The notes under the pieces: model-generated
Told to the model about the DNA's origin: nothing
What the model saw: only the letters and a program-made list of their open reading frames with translations
Database searches by the model: none
Position numbers and translations under genes: made by a program
Shown here: piece after piece, positions 7,114 to 13,707 of the stretch
Layout of the letters: each line of letters starts with the position of its first letter
How positions within the stretch are numbered: the first letter of the stretch is position 1
DNA from: an uncultured Eubacterium sp.
Lineage (GTDB): Bacteria > Bacillota > Clostridia > Lachnospirales > CAG-274
Length of the DNA stretch: 13,707 nucleotides
Reading direction: 5' to 3'
Assembly: GCA_900543365.1 (NCBI GenBank)
Contig: UQRG01000029.1
Span: 1 to 13,707 of the forward strand

Positions 7114-8589
7114 ATGAATAACAATGCTATTAAAATAAATGATAATGATAACGTTGTTGTAGCCCTTCGCAACATTACTGCTGGTGAAGAAATCTTCGGT
7201 GTAAAGGCAGTTGAAAATATCGACAGGGGTCATAAAATGGCCCTTGTTGACATTAAGAATGGCGAAAACATTATCAAATATGGCTATCCTATAGGTCACG
7301 CAACTACAGAAATTAAAGCCGGTCAATGGGTACACACTCACAATATTAAGACTAATTTAAGTTCTACTCTTGAATACACATACAATCCTAAATTAAAGGA
7401 TATTCCTGTTACAAGACACGAAACTTTTATGGGTTATGTTCGTAAAAACGGTGAAGTTGGTATCAGAAATGAAATTTGGATAATCAATACTGTTGGTTGT
7501 GTAAATGGTGTTTCAAATGCTATTGTTAATGAGGCTAACAAGAGATTTGCTGGTAAAGTTGACGGTATTTACAACTTTGTTCACCCTTATGGTTGCTCTC
7601 AGCTTGGAGAAGACCACGAAAATACTCAGAAACTTTTAGCAGGTATGGTTAATCACCCTAATGCTGCTGGTGTTCTTGTTTTAAGTTTAGGTTGTGAAAA
7701 CAACAATTTAAATGAATTTAAGAAAGTTCTTGGTGACTATGATGAAGAAAGAGTTAAGTTCTTAGTTACTCAGGAAAGTGATGACGAAATTGAAGATGCT
7801 ATGACTAAAATCGGCGAACTTGTTGAATATGCTCAACAGTTTAAGCAGGAAGAATGTCCTGTATCTAAACTTGTTATTGGTCTTAAGTGTGGTGGTTCTG
7901 ATGGTTTATCAGGTATTACAGCCAACCCACTTATTGGTAGAATTTCTGATATTGTTGTTGCTAATGGTGGTAAGACAGTTCTTTCTGAAGTTCCAGAAAT
8001 GTTTGGTGCTGAAACAATGCTTATGGACAGATGTAAAACTCCGGAACTTTTTGATAAAACCGTTCACCTTATTAATGACTTTAAAGAATATTTCCTAAGC
8101 CACGGTGAACCTGTAGGCGAAAATCCTTCACCTGGCAACAAAAAAGGTGGTATTACAACTCTTGAGGACAAGTCTTTAGGCTGTACTCAAAAGGGTGGTA
8201 CATCTAATGTTATGGGAGTTCTTAAGTATGGTGAAAAGGCAACTGCTCAAGGTCTTAGCCTTTTACAAGGTCCTGGTAATGATATTGTTGCTATTAGTGG
8301 TATGATGGCTTCAGGTTGTCACATTATTCTTTTCTCAACTGGTCGTGGCACTCCTGTAGGCTCTCCTGTTCCTACTGTTAAGATTGCTACTAACTCTGCT
8401 TTAGCTCAGAAAAAGCCTAATTGGATTGATTGGAATGCTGGTAGACTTGTTGAAGATAAGCAGATGGACGATTATGCTGAAGATTTCTTTAAGTATATTC
8501 TTGATGTTGCATCTAACAGAACTAAAACAAAAAATGAAATTAATGGTTACAGAGAAATTGCTATTTTCAAAAATGGTGTAACATTATAA
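7114..8589 (+). CDS. uxaA: Altronate dehydratase
   Basis: Removes water from D-altronate to give 2-keto-3-deoxy-D-gluconate, using a divalent metal (iron in known members). The 491-residue protein is the complete two-domain form: an N-terminal SAF domain about 1-80 (INDNDNVVVALRNITAGEEI, H40 in DRGHKMAL, VHTHNIKT) and a catalytic UxaA domain about 100-490. The latter has MGYVRKNGEVGIRN, TVGCVNGV (C129), HPYGCSQLGEDH (C161), GLKCGGSDGLSG (256-267) and a C-terminal STGRGTPVG segment. In some bacteria the two domains are separate genes; here they are fused. GGAGG at 7104-7108 sits 5 bases before the ATG. The gene is co-transcribed with uxaB and probably with uxaC, which follows after 75 bases including a GC-rich hairpin. 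Confidence 0.95.
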   Translation: MNNNAIKINDNDNVVVALRNITAGEEIFGVKAVENIDRGHKMALVDIKNGENIIKYGYPIGHATTEIKAGQWVHTHNIKTNLSSTLEYTYNPKLKDIPVTRHETFMGYVRKNGEVGIRNEIWIINTVGCVNGVSNAIVNEANKRFAGKVDGIYNFVHPYGCSQLGEDHENTQKLLAGMVNHPNAAGVLVLSLGCENNNLNEFKKVLGDYDEERVKFLVTQESDDEIEDAMTKIGELVEYAQQFKQEECPVSKLVIGLKCGGSDGLSGITANPLIGRISDIVVANGGKTVLSEVPEMFGAETMLMDRCKTPELFDKTVHLINDFKEYFLSHGEPVGENPSPGNKKGGITTLEDKSLGCTQKGGTSNVMGVLKYGEKATAQGLSLLQGPGNDIVAISGMMASGCHIILFSTGRGTPVGSPVPTVKIATNSALAQKKPNWIDWNAGRLVEDKQMDDYAEDFFKYILDVASNRTKTKNEINGYREIAIFKNGVTL

Positions 8590-8613
8590 TAGTTTAAAAT
8601 CATTTGTATTACT

Positions 8614-8629
8614 GGGGAGTTCCCTCCCC
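8614..8629 (+). other. GC-rich hairpin between uxaA and uxaC
   Basis: GGGGAG (8614-8619) pairs with CTCCCC (8624-8629) around a 4-base loop, in an otherwise AT-only spacer. No T-run follows directly (TTATTAAAA), so it is a poor terminator. It fits an RNA processing, stability or partial attenuation element that would set the level of uxaC relative to uxaBA. The function is inference. Confidence 0.5.
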
Positions 8630-8664
8630 TTATTAAAACTTATATTTTTTTGGAGGAAACTAAA

Positions 8665-10068
8665 ATGGGTTTTATTGATGAAAATTTTTTATTAAAAACT
8701 GAAACTGCAAAGAAATTATTCCACGACTATGCAAAGGCACAGCCAATTTATGACTTCCATTGTCATCTTAACCCACAGGAAATCTACGAAAACAAGAATT
8801 TTGACGATATTTCTGATGTATGGCTTGGTGGTGACCACTACAAGTGGAGAGCTATGAGGTCTTTAGGTGTACCTGAAGAAGAAATTACTGGTAAGAACGC
8901 AGACAAGCTTAACAAGTTTGTTAAGTGGGCTGAAACTATCCAGTATGCTATTGGTAATCCATTATACCATTGGACACATCTTGAATTACAAAGATTTTTC
9001 GGTATCTATGAACCATTAACAAAAGATAATGCTGTTGAAATCCACGACAAGATTAATGAAATGCTTGCTAAACCTGATTTCAGAGTTAGAGAACTTATTG
9101 TTAAATCTAATGTTAAGGCAATTAACACTACTGATGACCCTGCTGATTCTTTAGAGTGGCACAAGAAGATTGCTGCTGATGAAGATAGATTTAAGGTATA
9201 TCCAGCTTGGAGACCTGATAAGGCTCTTAATATTGATGCCCCTACTTATGCTGATTATATTAAGACTCTTGGTGAAGTTGGCGGCAAGGAAATCAAGACT
9301 TTTGCTGACTTAAAGGCTGTTCTTTTAGACAGAATGGATTTATTTGATGAATTAGGTTGTCGTGCATCTGACCACGCATTTACTTATGTACCATTTAACA
9401 AGGCTACTGAAGCTGAAGTTGATGCTATAATTACTAAGGCTCTTGCTGGCAACAAGCCAAGTAAGGAAGAGTGTGAACAGTATAGAACTGCTCTTATGTT
9501 ATTCTTAGGTGCTGAATACCACAAGAGAGATTGGGCTATGGAAATCCACTTAAATATTAAGAGAGATAACAACACTAGAATGTTTGAAAAAATGGGTCCT
9601 GATACTGGCTTTGACTGTATTTCTGACTGGTCAACAGTTGAAGGTTTAACAGGTCTTTTAGACGCTCTTGACTACAACAACAACTTACCAAAGACATTAT
9701 TATTTGCAGGTAACCCAGCTGATAATCAGGTATTTGGTACAATCCTTGGTTGTTTCCAGGGTACTGAAGCTGCATCTAAGATTCAGTTTGGTACTGCTTG
9801 GTGGTTCAATGATAACAAAGACGGTATGGAAGCTCAAATCAAGGCTCTTGGTAACCTTGGTGTACTCGGTAAGTTTGTTGGTATGCTTACTGACTCAAGA
9901 AGTTTCTTATCTTACCCAAGACACGAATACTTTAGAAGAATTCTTTGTAACATTTTAGGCGATTGGATTGAAAACGGCGAATACGCTAATGATATTGCTT
10001 TTGCTGGTAAGATTGTAGAAGATATTTGCTACAACAATGCTGCTAAGTATTTTAATCTTGACAAATAA
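8665..10068 (+). CDS. uxaC: Glucuronate/galacturonate isomerase
   Basis: First step of hexuronate breakdown: converts D-galacturonate to D-tagaturonate and D-glucuronate to D-fructuronate in the cytoplasm. The 467-residue protein matches the length of E. coli UxaC (about 470) and is of the amidohydrolase/TIM-barrel superfamily. Its signatures are YDFHCHLNPQEI with H32-x-H34, NTTDDPADSLEWH, the WRPDKALNID segment, EIHLNIKRDNNTRMFEKMG, TAWWFNDNKDGM and LTDSRSFLSYPRHEYFRR near the C-terminus. The ATG at 8665 has GGAGG at 8652-8656; an upstream in-frame TTG (8650) overlaps that binding site and is not the start. It is third in the operon, followed by a strong terminator. With only UxaB and UxaA beside it, galacturonate is the likely substrate; a glucuronate branch would need uxuAB elsewhere. 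Confidence 0.96.
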   Translation: MGFIDENFLLKTETAKKLFHDYAKAQPIYDFHCHLNPQEIYENKNFDDISDVWLGGDHYKWRAMRSLGVPEEEITGKNADKLNKFVKWAETIQYAIGNPLYHWTHLELQRFFGIYEPLTKDNAVEIHDKINEMLAKPDFRVRELIVKSNVKAINTTDDPADSLEWHKKIAADEDRFKVYPAWRPDKALNIDAPTYADYIKTLGEVGGKEIKTFADLKAVLLDRMDLFDELGCRASDHAFTYVPFNKATEAEVDAIITKALAGNKPSKEECEQYRTALMLFLGAEYHKRDWAMEIHLNIKRDNNTRMFEKMGPDTGFDCISDWSTVEGLTGLLDALDYNNNLPKTLLFAGNPADNQVFGTILGCFQGTEAASKIQFGTAWWFNDNKDGMEAQIKALGNLGVLGKFVGMLTDSRSFLSYPRHEYFRRILCNILGDWIENGEYANDIAFAGKIVEDICYNNAAKYFNLDK

Positions 10069-10096
10069 TTAAATAAATTTTTAATTAGATTAATAG

Positions 10097-10123
10097 AGAG
10101 AGCAGTTTAACTGCTCTCTTTTT
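10097..10123 (+). terminator. Intrinsic terminator after uxaC
   Basis: A perfect 9-bp stem AGAGAGCAG (10097-10105) with CTGCTCTCT (10111-10119), loop TTTAA, extendable by a G-U and an A-T pair, then a run of five T to 10123. It ends the uxa operon. It lies only 7 bases before the ribosome binding site of the next gene, so transcription of that gene must begin upstream of, or inside, this hairpin. Confidence 0.88.
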
Positions 10124-10144
10124 GTTTAAAGAGGGGTGATTTTT

Positions 10145-11065
10145 ATGAAAAATTTTTCATTTAAAAGTTTTATTTCCGGTGTATTAGTATCAACTGTAGT
10201 TTTAGTTCCTGCCCTTTCATTTGGTGCAAGTAGCCAAACTATTAATGTTATTTTCGGCAAAATTAAACTTGTTGTAAATGGAAATAGTGTAAATGAAAGC
10301 TCTTTGCTTTATAATGGTACTACATATTTACCTATTAGAGCTATTGCAAATGCTATTGGTGCTAATGTAAGCTATGATAACAAAAAATATGTGGCTACTT
10401 TAACAACAGCTACACAATCTGACCCAAAATCCACATATTGGGCAAATAAAGTTTATATTTTAGCTACAAATGGTAATATTGATGCTAATAAACTTGTTAT
10501 AAGCAATGTAACATCCTCTGCATTTAATTATGAATTTAGAAAAGACAATACTAGCATAATAAAAGGTACTGCTAATATTTCAGGATATATTGCAACTTCT
10601 AAAATTTCTGATATATATGGTATAAATTTTGAGATACACGGTGATGAAATTACTGTTTCTGAAACTGGCAAAGCACAAATGTATCCTAATAGTATGGCAA
10701 CTTATGTACACAAAACATCAATGAATACAAATACTAATTCTACAACTACTAATCAGCAAAATAGCACCACTTATACTAATTTTAAAGCTGGTAAATATTC
10801 TGCCGGTTCTTCATCTACTGCTAAAACATTAATTATAAGCAATGTTATAGCAGGAAAGAGCTTTAAATACGAAGTTATTGCAGGTAATGGTAAAGATGTT
10901 GTAACTGAAGGTACTGCAACAATTACGGCTGAAGGTAAGGCTGAATGTACTTTTTCTGATGATTACAAAATAACTTTTATTGATTTAACAAACGATGTAA
11001 TACAATTAAAAGAGTCTAAGCAAAAACTATTTGCTTATGATGGTATTAAATTTTATACTACTTAA
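10145..11065 (+). CDS. Secreted protein with copper-amine-oxidase-like stalk domain and duplicated C-terminal module
   Basis: The function is not known. The 306-residue protein has a clear signal peptide (about 1-28, ending ALSFGAS). A stalk domain of the copper amine oxidase N-terminal type follows at about 33-86 (IKLVVNGNSV, LLYNGTTYLPIRAIANAIGANVSYDN), a non-catalytic fold common on clostridial surface proteins. Residues about 116-173 and 228-290 look like two copies of one beta-rich module: LVISNV...FNYEF...GTANI and LIISNV...FKYEV...GTATI. A Thr/Asn/Gln-rich linker (about 191-210) separates them. There is no membrane anchor, sorting signal or cell-wall-binding repeat. The ATG at 10145 is preferred over the GTG at 10136, because GAGGGG (10131-10136) is then properly spaced. 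It sits just after the uxa terminator and is not obviously linked to uronate metabolism. Confidence 0.85.
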   Translation: MKNFSFKSFISGVLVSTVVLVPALSFGASSQTINVIFGKIKLVVNGNSVNESSLLYNGTTYLPIRAIANAIGANVSYDNKKYVATLTTATQSDPKSTYWANKVYILATNGNIDANKLVISNVTSSAFNYEFRKDNTSIIKGTANISGYIATSKISDIYGINFEIHGDEITVSETGKAQMYPNSMATYVHKTSMNTNTNSTTTNQQNSTTYTNFKAGKYSAGSSSTAKTLIISNVIAGKSFKYEVIAGNGKDVVTEGTATITAEGKAECTFSDDYKITFIDLTNDVIQLKESKQKLFAYDGIKFYTT

Positions 11066-11111
11066 TTAGACTAGTACAATTATCTATATTATTATTTATA
11101 ACAAACATTGA

Positions 11112-11155
11112 AAAAAGGCAAATCTATAATAAACTAAATTACGATTTGCCTTTTT
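11112..11155. terminator. Bidirectional terminator between stalk-protein gene and M23 peptidase gene
   Basis: A perfect 13-bp inverted repeat (11112-11124 with 11143-11155) with an 18-base loop; the A-run and T-run at its ends give a U-tract on both strands. It lies between two convergent genes and would stop both transcripts. Confidence 0.88.
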
Positions 11156-11183
11156 AATAGTTATATTTCAACTATATTTATCA

Positions 11184-11969
11184 TTACTTTCCCTTAATAT
11201 AATAATCATAGGGATTTAAGTATTGATTATCTTTCATTATTTCATAATGCAAGTGAGGACCAGTTGAATTGCCTGTACTACCTGTATGAGCTAAAACTTG
11301 TCCTTGCTTTATTTTTTGATTTTTTTCAACATCAACAGATGTAAGGTGAGCATACATTATTACATAGTTATCATAAGTCTTATACTTTACCCAATTACCA
11401 TAACTATTAGAATAACCAGTATCAATAACTACACCACTTTTAACTGCCTTAGCCTCACTATTTGTAGCCACACCTATATCTATACCTTTATGGTTCTCAC
11501 TTTTACCTGTTACCGGATTATTTCTACTGCCAAAAACATCAGTAATTGTACCATTACTTACGGGTTTTTCCCAAACCTCACCATATGCTTCATTTTGACT
11601 TTCAACTTTTTTCTGCTTATTATAATAAGAATTTTTTTCAAGATTATTTATATATTCTGTAGATTCATCATCTAATATAAAATCATCATCATTAAAAAAT
11701 CCAACACTTTTGGCATCTATAACAAATTCTTTAATACTTTCACTACTGTTTTTGACTGTGTCCGCCGATGTGTTTACAGTTAAATGTGATTTAATTTTAT
11801 CACCTATACTCGGATTTAACTGAAAAATACCTATTAAAATAATAGCTATTCCTAAACAGATATTAAGCCTTAATATAAATGTGGAATTATCATTATTTTT
11901 TTCAACTTTTCTTTTATAATATCCTCTTTTTATTCTTCTGTGCCTTGCTGAATAGTATTTTTTATCCAT
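11184..11969 (-). CDS. Membrane-anchored M23 (LytM-type) metallopeptidase
   Basis: Predicted zinc endopeptidase acting on peptidoglycan cross-links outside the cell. The 261-residue protein begins with a strongly basic cytoplasmic stretch (about 1-25: KK, RHRR, KRKVEK), then one membrane span (about 31-50) without a cleavage site, an acidic spacer (about 80-110) and the M23 domain (about 135-257). The zinc and catalytic residues are present: H160 and D164 in HKGIDIG, H208 in YAHLT, and H239-L-H241 in GPHLHYE. It should therefore be active, unlike degenerate divisome activators such as EnvC. The ATG is preceded by AGAGGTG. It lies 50 bases after the NCS2 permease gene on the same strand with no terminator between, so the two may be co-transcribed. 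Sporulation M23 proteins (SpoIIQ, SpoIVFA) share this layout, but nothing nearby supports that role. Confidence 0.92.
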   Translation of the reverse strand: MDKKYYSARHRRIKRGYYKRKVEKNNDNSTFILRLNICLGIAIILIGIFQLNPSIGDKIKSHLTVNTSADTVKNSSESIKEFVIDAKSVGFFNDDDFILDDESTEYINNLEKNSYYNKQKKVESQNEAYGEVWEKPVSNGTITDVFGSRNNPVTGKSENHKGIDIGVATNSEAKAVKSGVVIDTGYSNSYGNWVKYKTYDNYVIMYAHLTSVDVEKNQKIKQGQVLAHTGSTGNSTGPHLHYEIMKDNQYLNPYDYYIKGK

Positions 11970-12019
11970 AAAAATTCACCTCTTAATATTTATATGAAGA
12001 AGTTACTACATTTATTACA

Positions 12020-13423
12020 CTATCTTGGTAACAAAGCAAAGGAAATAAGCATAAATCCACCTAAAATATATAGCAAAGGACTAATTTTTTTATTATGTTT
12101 AACAAAAATATGAATAAAAATATAACTTAAAATACCAACACTAACACCTGTTAATAAACTATTAGTTAAAGGCATAATTATCATTGTCAAAAAAGACGGA
12201 ACTGCCTCTGTTATATCCTCAAAATCTATATATTTTAACACACCCATCATTAACACACCTGCGACTATTAAAGTAGTAGCTGTTGCTGATGAAGGTATAA
12301 GAGTTACAAAGGGAGTAAAAGGCAATGTACAAACAAAAAGAATACCTGTAACAACAGATGTCAAACCTGTTCTGCCACCTTCAACAACACCTGCTGTTGA
12401 CTCAACATAAGTTGATATACTGCTTGAACCAATTAAAGCACCCATTGATGTTGTAACTGCGTCTACTTCAAGTATTCTAGGTATATTTTTACTGCCACTT
12501 TTATTGTTTCTACAAAAACCAATATAATTATCCATAGCTATAAGCATAGACATTGTTTCAAATATATCCATAATACAAAGAGAAAATATTATAACAACTA
12601 TACTAAGTATTGTCATAAAAATTGTATCTTTATTAGTAAAGTCAATCAAACCCTTAAACTCCGGCTTTAAAATCCAATCATTTAAATTAATTCCATAGTT
12701 AAATACATCACCCTTTAAATGAACAAGACCCAAAGGTATAGCCAAAATTATACAAAGTATCTTGCCTATAAAGACAGAGCCGTGTATATTTTTTTTGAGC
12801 ATAATAACAATAATAATAACCATTGCAATAGTAAGCAATGCACTAACATTGTTATTATTAGTTAAATCTGTGCCAAATATTTTAGCAAACCCACCACTTG
12901 TATTATGTTCCAAAATATGGGATTTATAAAGACCCGTACAAGCTATAAAAAACCCTATTCCGGCACTAACAGCATACTTTAAATTATTAGGAATAGCCTT
13001 GTGTAATTTTTCTTCAACTCCTGTTACAGCCAACAAATAAAAAACTATACCTGATACAAATATTATTGCTAGTCCCTGATTATAATTATATCCAAAACCT
13101 TTACAAATAGTAAATGTTACAAAAGTTGATATTGCAACACTAGGACCTTGTACAAAAGGCATATTTACAAATAATCCCATAAATATAGATGAAATGCCAG
13201 CAGATAAAAATGCTATTGCCGTAAGTGCTACAAATATATTATCAATAAGATAGGTATTATATGTGTCATTAAAAACCTCAATTAGTATTTCAGGTACAAG
13301 TAATACAGCATATATTATTGTAAAATAGTTTGTTATACCTGCCAATACCTCGGTTTTGATTGTTGTATTATTTTCTTTTAATCTGAAATAATCAATACAT
13401 ATTTCTTTTAATTTATTGTACAT
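12020..13423 (-). CDS. NCS2-family nucleobase permease, AzgA/PbuG-like
   Basis: Integral membrane proton symporter of the nucleobase/ascorbate family. The 467-residue protein is almost entirely hydrophobic with about 12-14 spans. The AzgA-type framework is clear: an N-terminal LAGITNYFTIIYAVLLVPEIL, AIPNNLKYAVSAGIGFFIACTGL in the middle, and STYVESTAGVVEGGRTGLTS at about 337-356. Two motifs that contribute to the substrate site in purine transporters are altered: the usual APGMGLNAFF is here VQGPSVAISTF (about 91-101), and FDTxGTL is FETMSML (about 288-294). The substrate, normally adenine, guanine or hypoxanthine, is therefore uncertain. The ATG at 13423 has GGTGGA just upstream; the longer frame starts at a TTG that overlaps that site. 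The 84-base divergent spacer is too short for a purine riboswitch, and none is seen. It may be co-transcribed with the downstream M23 gene. Confidence 0.88.
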   Translation of the reverse strand: MYNKLKEICIDYFRLKENNTTIKTEVLAGITNYFTIIYAVLLVPEILIEVFNDTYNTYLIDNIFVALTAIAFLSAGISSIFMGLFVNMPFVQGPSVAISTFVTFTICKGFGYNYNQGLAIIFVSGIVFYLLAVTGVEEKLHKAIPNNLKYAVSAGIGFFIACTGLYKSHILEHNTSGGFAKIFGTDLTNNNNVSALLTIAMVIIIVIMLKKNIHGSVFIGKILCIILAIPLGLVHLKGDVFNYGINLNDWILKPEFKGLIDFTNKDTIFMTILSIVVIIFSLCIMDIFETMSMLIAMDNYIGFCRNNKSGSKNIPRILEVDAVTTSMGALIGSSSISTYVESTAGVVEGGRTGLTSVVTGILFVCTLPFTPFVTLIPSSATATTLIVAGVLMMGVLKYIDFEDITEAVPSFLTMIIMPLTNSLLTGVSVGILSYIFIHIFVKHNKKISPLLYILGGFMLISFALLPR

Positions 13424-13476
13424 AATTCCACCCAAACCATATTTATATATTATGAAACTTTAAACTTATATTTACA

Positions 13477-13482
13477 TATAAT
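13477..13482 (+). promoter_or_regulatory. Possible -10 element for the SOD-like gene
   Basis: A perfect TATAAT (13477-13482) stands 25 bases before the ATG in the divergent spacer. No good -35 is found 16-18 bases upstream (GAAACT at 13454), so this is only a candidate in an AT-rich spacer where such matches arise by chance. Confidence 0.35.
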
Positions 13483-13507
13483 AATGTATATTATTAAGGA
13501 GCAATAT

Positions 13508-13707
13508 ATGACAGACCAAAATAAAACTTGCTATCCAAAAGCTATAGCAATTATAAATGGCAATGACAAATATCCCAAAATATCAGGAACAGTACAATTT
13601 TATCAATGTAACAATGGTACATTAGTTACTGCTCGTATATTTAATTTACCCAATTCTACTGAAAAATGTAACAATAATATTTTTGCTTTTCATATTCACC
13701 AAGGTAA
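13508..13707 (+). CDS. Cu/Zn superoxide dismutase family protein (5' part only)
   Basis: The gene runs off the window, so only the first 66 residues are present. AAGGAG at 13496-13501 precedes the ATG with a 6-base gap. The translated start (MTDQNKTCYPKAIAIINGND) leads into the family's first beta strands (ISGTVQFYQCNNGTLVTARIFNLP) and then FAFHIHQG. This matches the FHIH(E/Q)G copper-ligand motif of Cu/Zn SODs, with two of the expected metal histidines. The remaining ligands and the active-site arginine lie outside the window, so activity cannot be judged. No signal peptide is seen, whereas typical bacterial SodC is exported. It is divergent from the NCS2 permease. Members of this family without confirmed dismutase activity exist, such as Bacillus YojM, so only the family is called. 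Confidence 0.8.
   Translation, partial: MTDQNKTCYPKAIAIINGNDKYPKISGTVQFYQCNNGTLVTARIFNLPNSTEKCNNNIFAFHIHQG

Noticed and set aside
8650..8664. UxaC start at the TTG at 8650
   Set aside because: The codon overlaps the GGAGG site that serves the ATG at 8665.
11184..11969. M23 protein as the sporulation protein SpoIIQ or SpoIVFA
   Set aside because: The layout is similar, but no spoIID, spoIIIA, spoIVFB or other sporulation gene is adjacent and the catalytic residues are complete; the general M23 call is safer.
13424..13435. Permease start at the TTG at 13435
   Set aside because: It lies within the likely ribosome binding site of the ATG at 13423.
13424..13507. Purine riboswitch before the NCS2 permease
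   Set aside because: The spacer is only 84 bases, lacks the conserved three-way junction sequences and shows no expression-platform hairpin.
1..13707. Mobile element, CRISPR array, toxin-antitoxin or phage-defence system
   Set aside because: No transposase, integrase, terminal repeats, regularly spaced repeats or defence-type domains were seen; all long frames fit housekeeping, envelope or catabolic families.

Overview
The window looks like a chromosomal segment of a low-GC Gram-positive anaerobe (Bacillota, class Clostridia, Lachnospiraceae-like). The grounds are very AT-rich DNA, strong AGGAGG-type ribosome binding sites, short spacers with intrinsic terminators, and the gene families present: an OmpR/HisKA two-component system with a GerMN-domain partner, a PBP5-type carboxypeptidase, a uronate operon and copper-amine-oxidase-like stalk proteins. 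The genus cannot be read from the sequence. There is no sign of phage, insertion sequence, CRISPR, rRNA or tRNA.

Layout. (1) 55-492 (+): an Lrp/AsnC regulator, ending in a hairpin that also serves the convergent operon. (2) 3625-538 (-): a three-gene signalling operon of response regulator, sensor kinase and membrane-anchored double-GerMN protein. It is transcribed away from (3) 3887-5386 (+), a D-alanyl-D-alanine carboxypeptidase with its own promoter and terminator. Together (2) and (3) form a cell-envelope block. (4) 5540-10068 (+): the hexuronate operon uxaB-uxaA-uxaC, with a clear promoter before it and a strong terminator after it. It turns galacturonate (UxaC) into tagaturonate, then altronate (UxaB), then 2-keto-3-deoxygluconate (UxaA). 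Its codon choice (AAG, CGT, GGT) differs from its neighbours and suggests high expression. (5) 10145-11065 (+): a secreted protein with a stalk domain and two similar C-terminal modules. (6) 13423-11184 (-): an AzgA-like NCS2 permease followed by a membrane-anchored M23 peptidase. It converges on the stalk gene through a shared bidirectional terminator. (7) 13508 to the window edge (+): the start of a Cu/Zn superoxide-dismutase-family gene, divergent from the permease.

How they fit together. The kinase/regulator pair and its GerMN partner resemble envelope-stress systems such as WalRK of Bacillota or MtrAB-LpqB of Actinobacteria. A DD-carboxypeptidase and an M23 endopeptidase nearby would be plausible cell-wall clients, but no operator was found to prove it. 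The uxa operon is a compact catabolic unit for pectin-derived galacturonate; its transporter, regulator and KDG kinase/aldolase must lie elsewhere. I see mostly recognisable families and no convincing new multi-gene system. The items most worth a second look are the regulator-kinase-GerMN trio, the unusual kinase start, the altered substrate-site motifs of the NCS2 permease, the duplicated module in the stalk protein, and the two regulatory-looking hairpins in and after the uxa operon.
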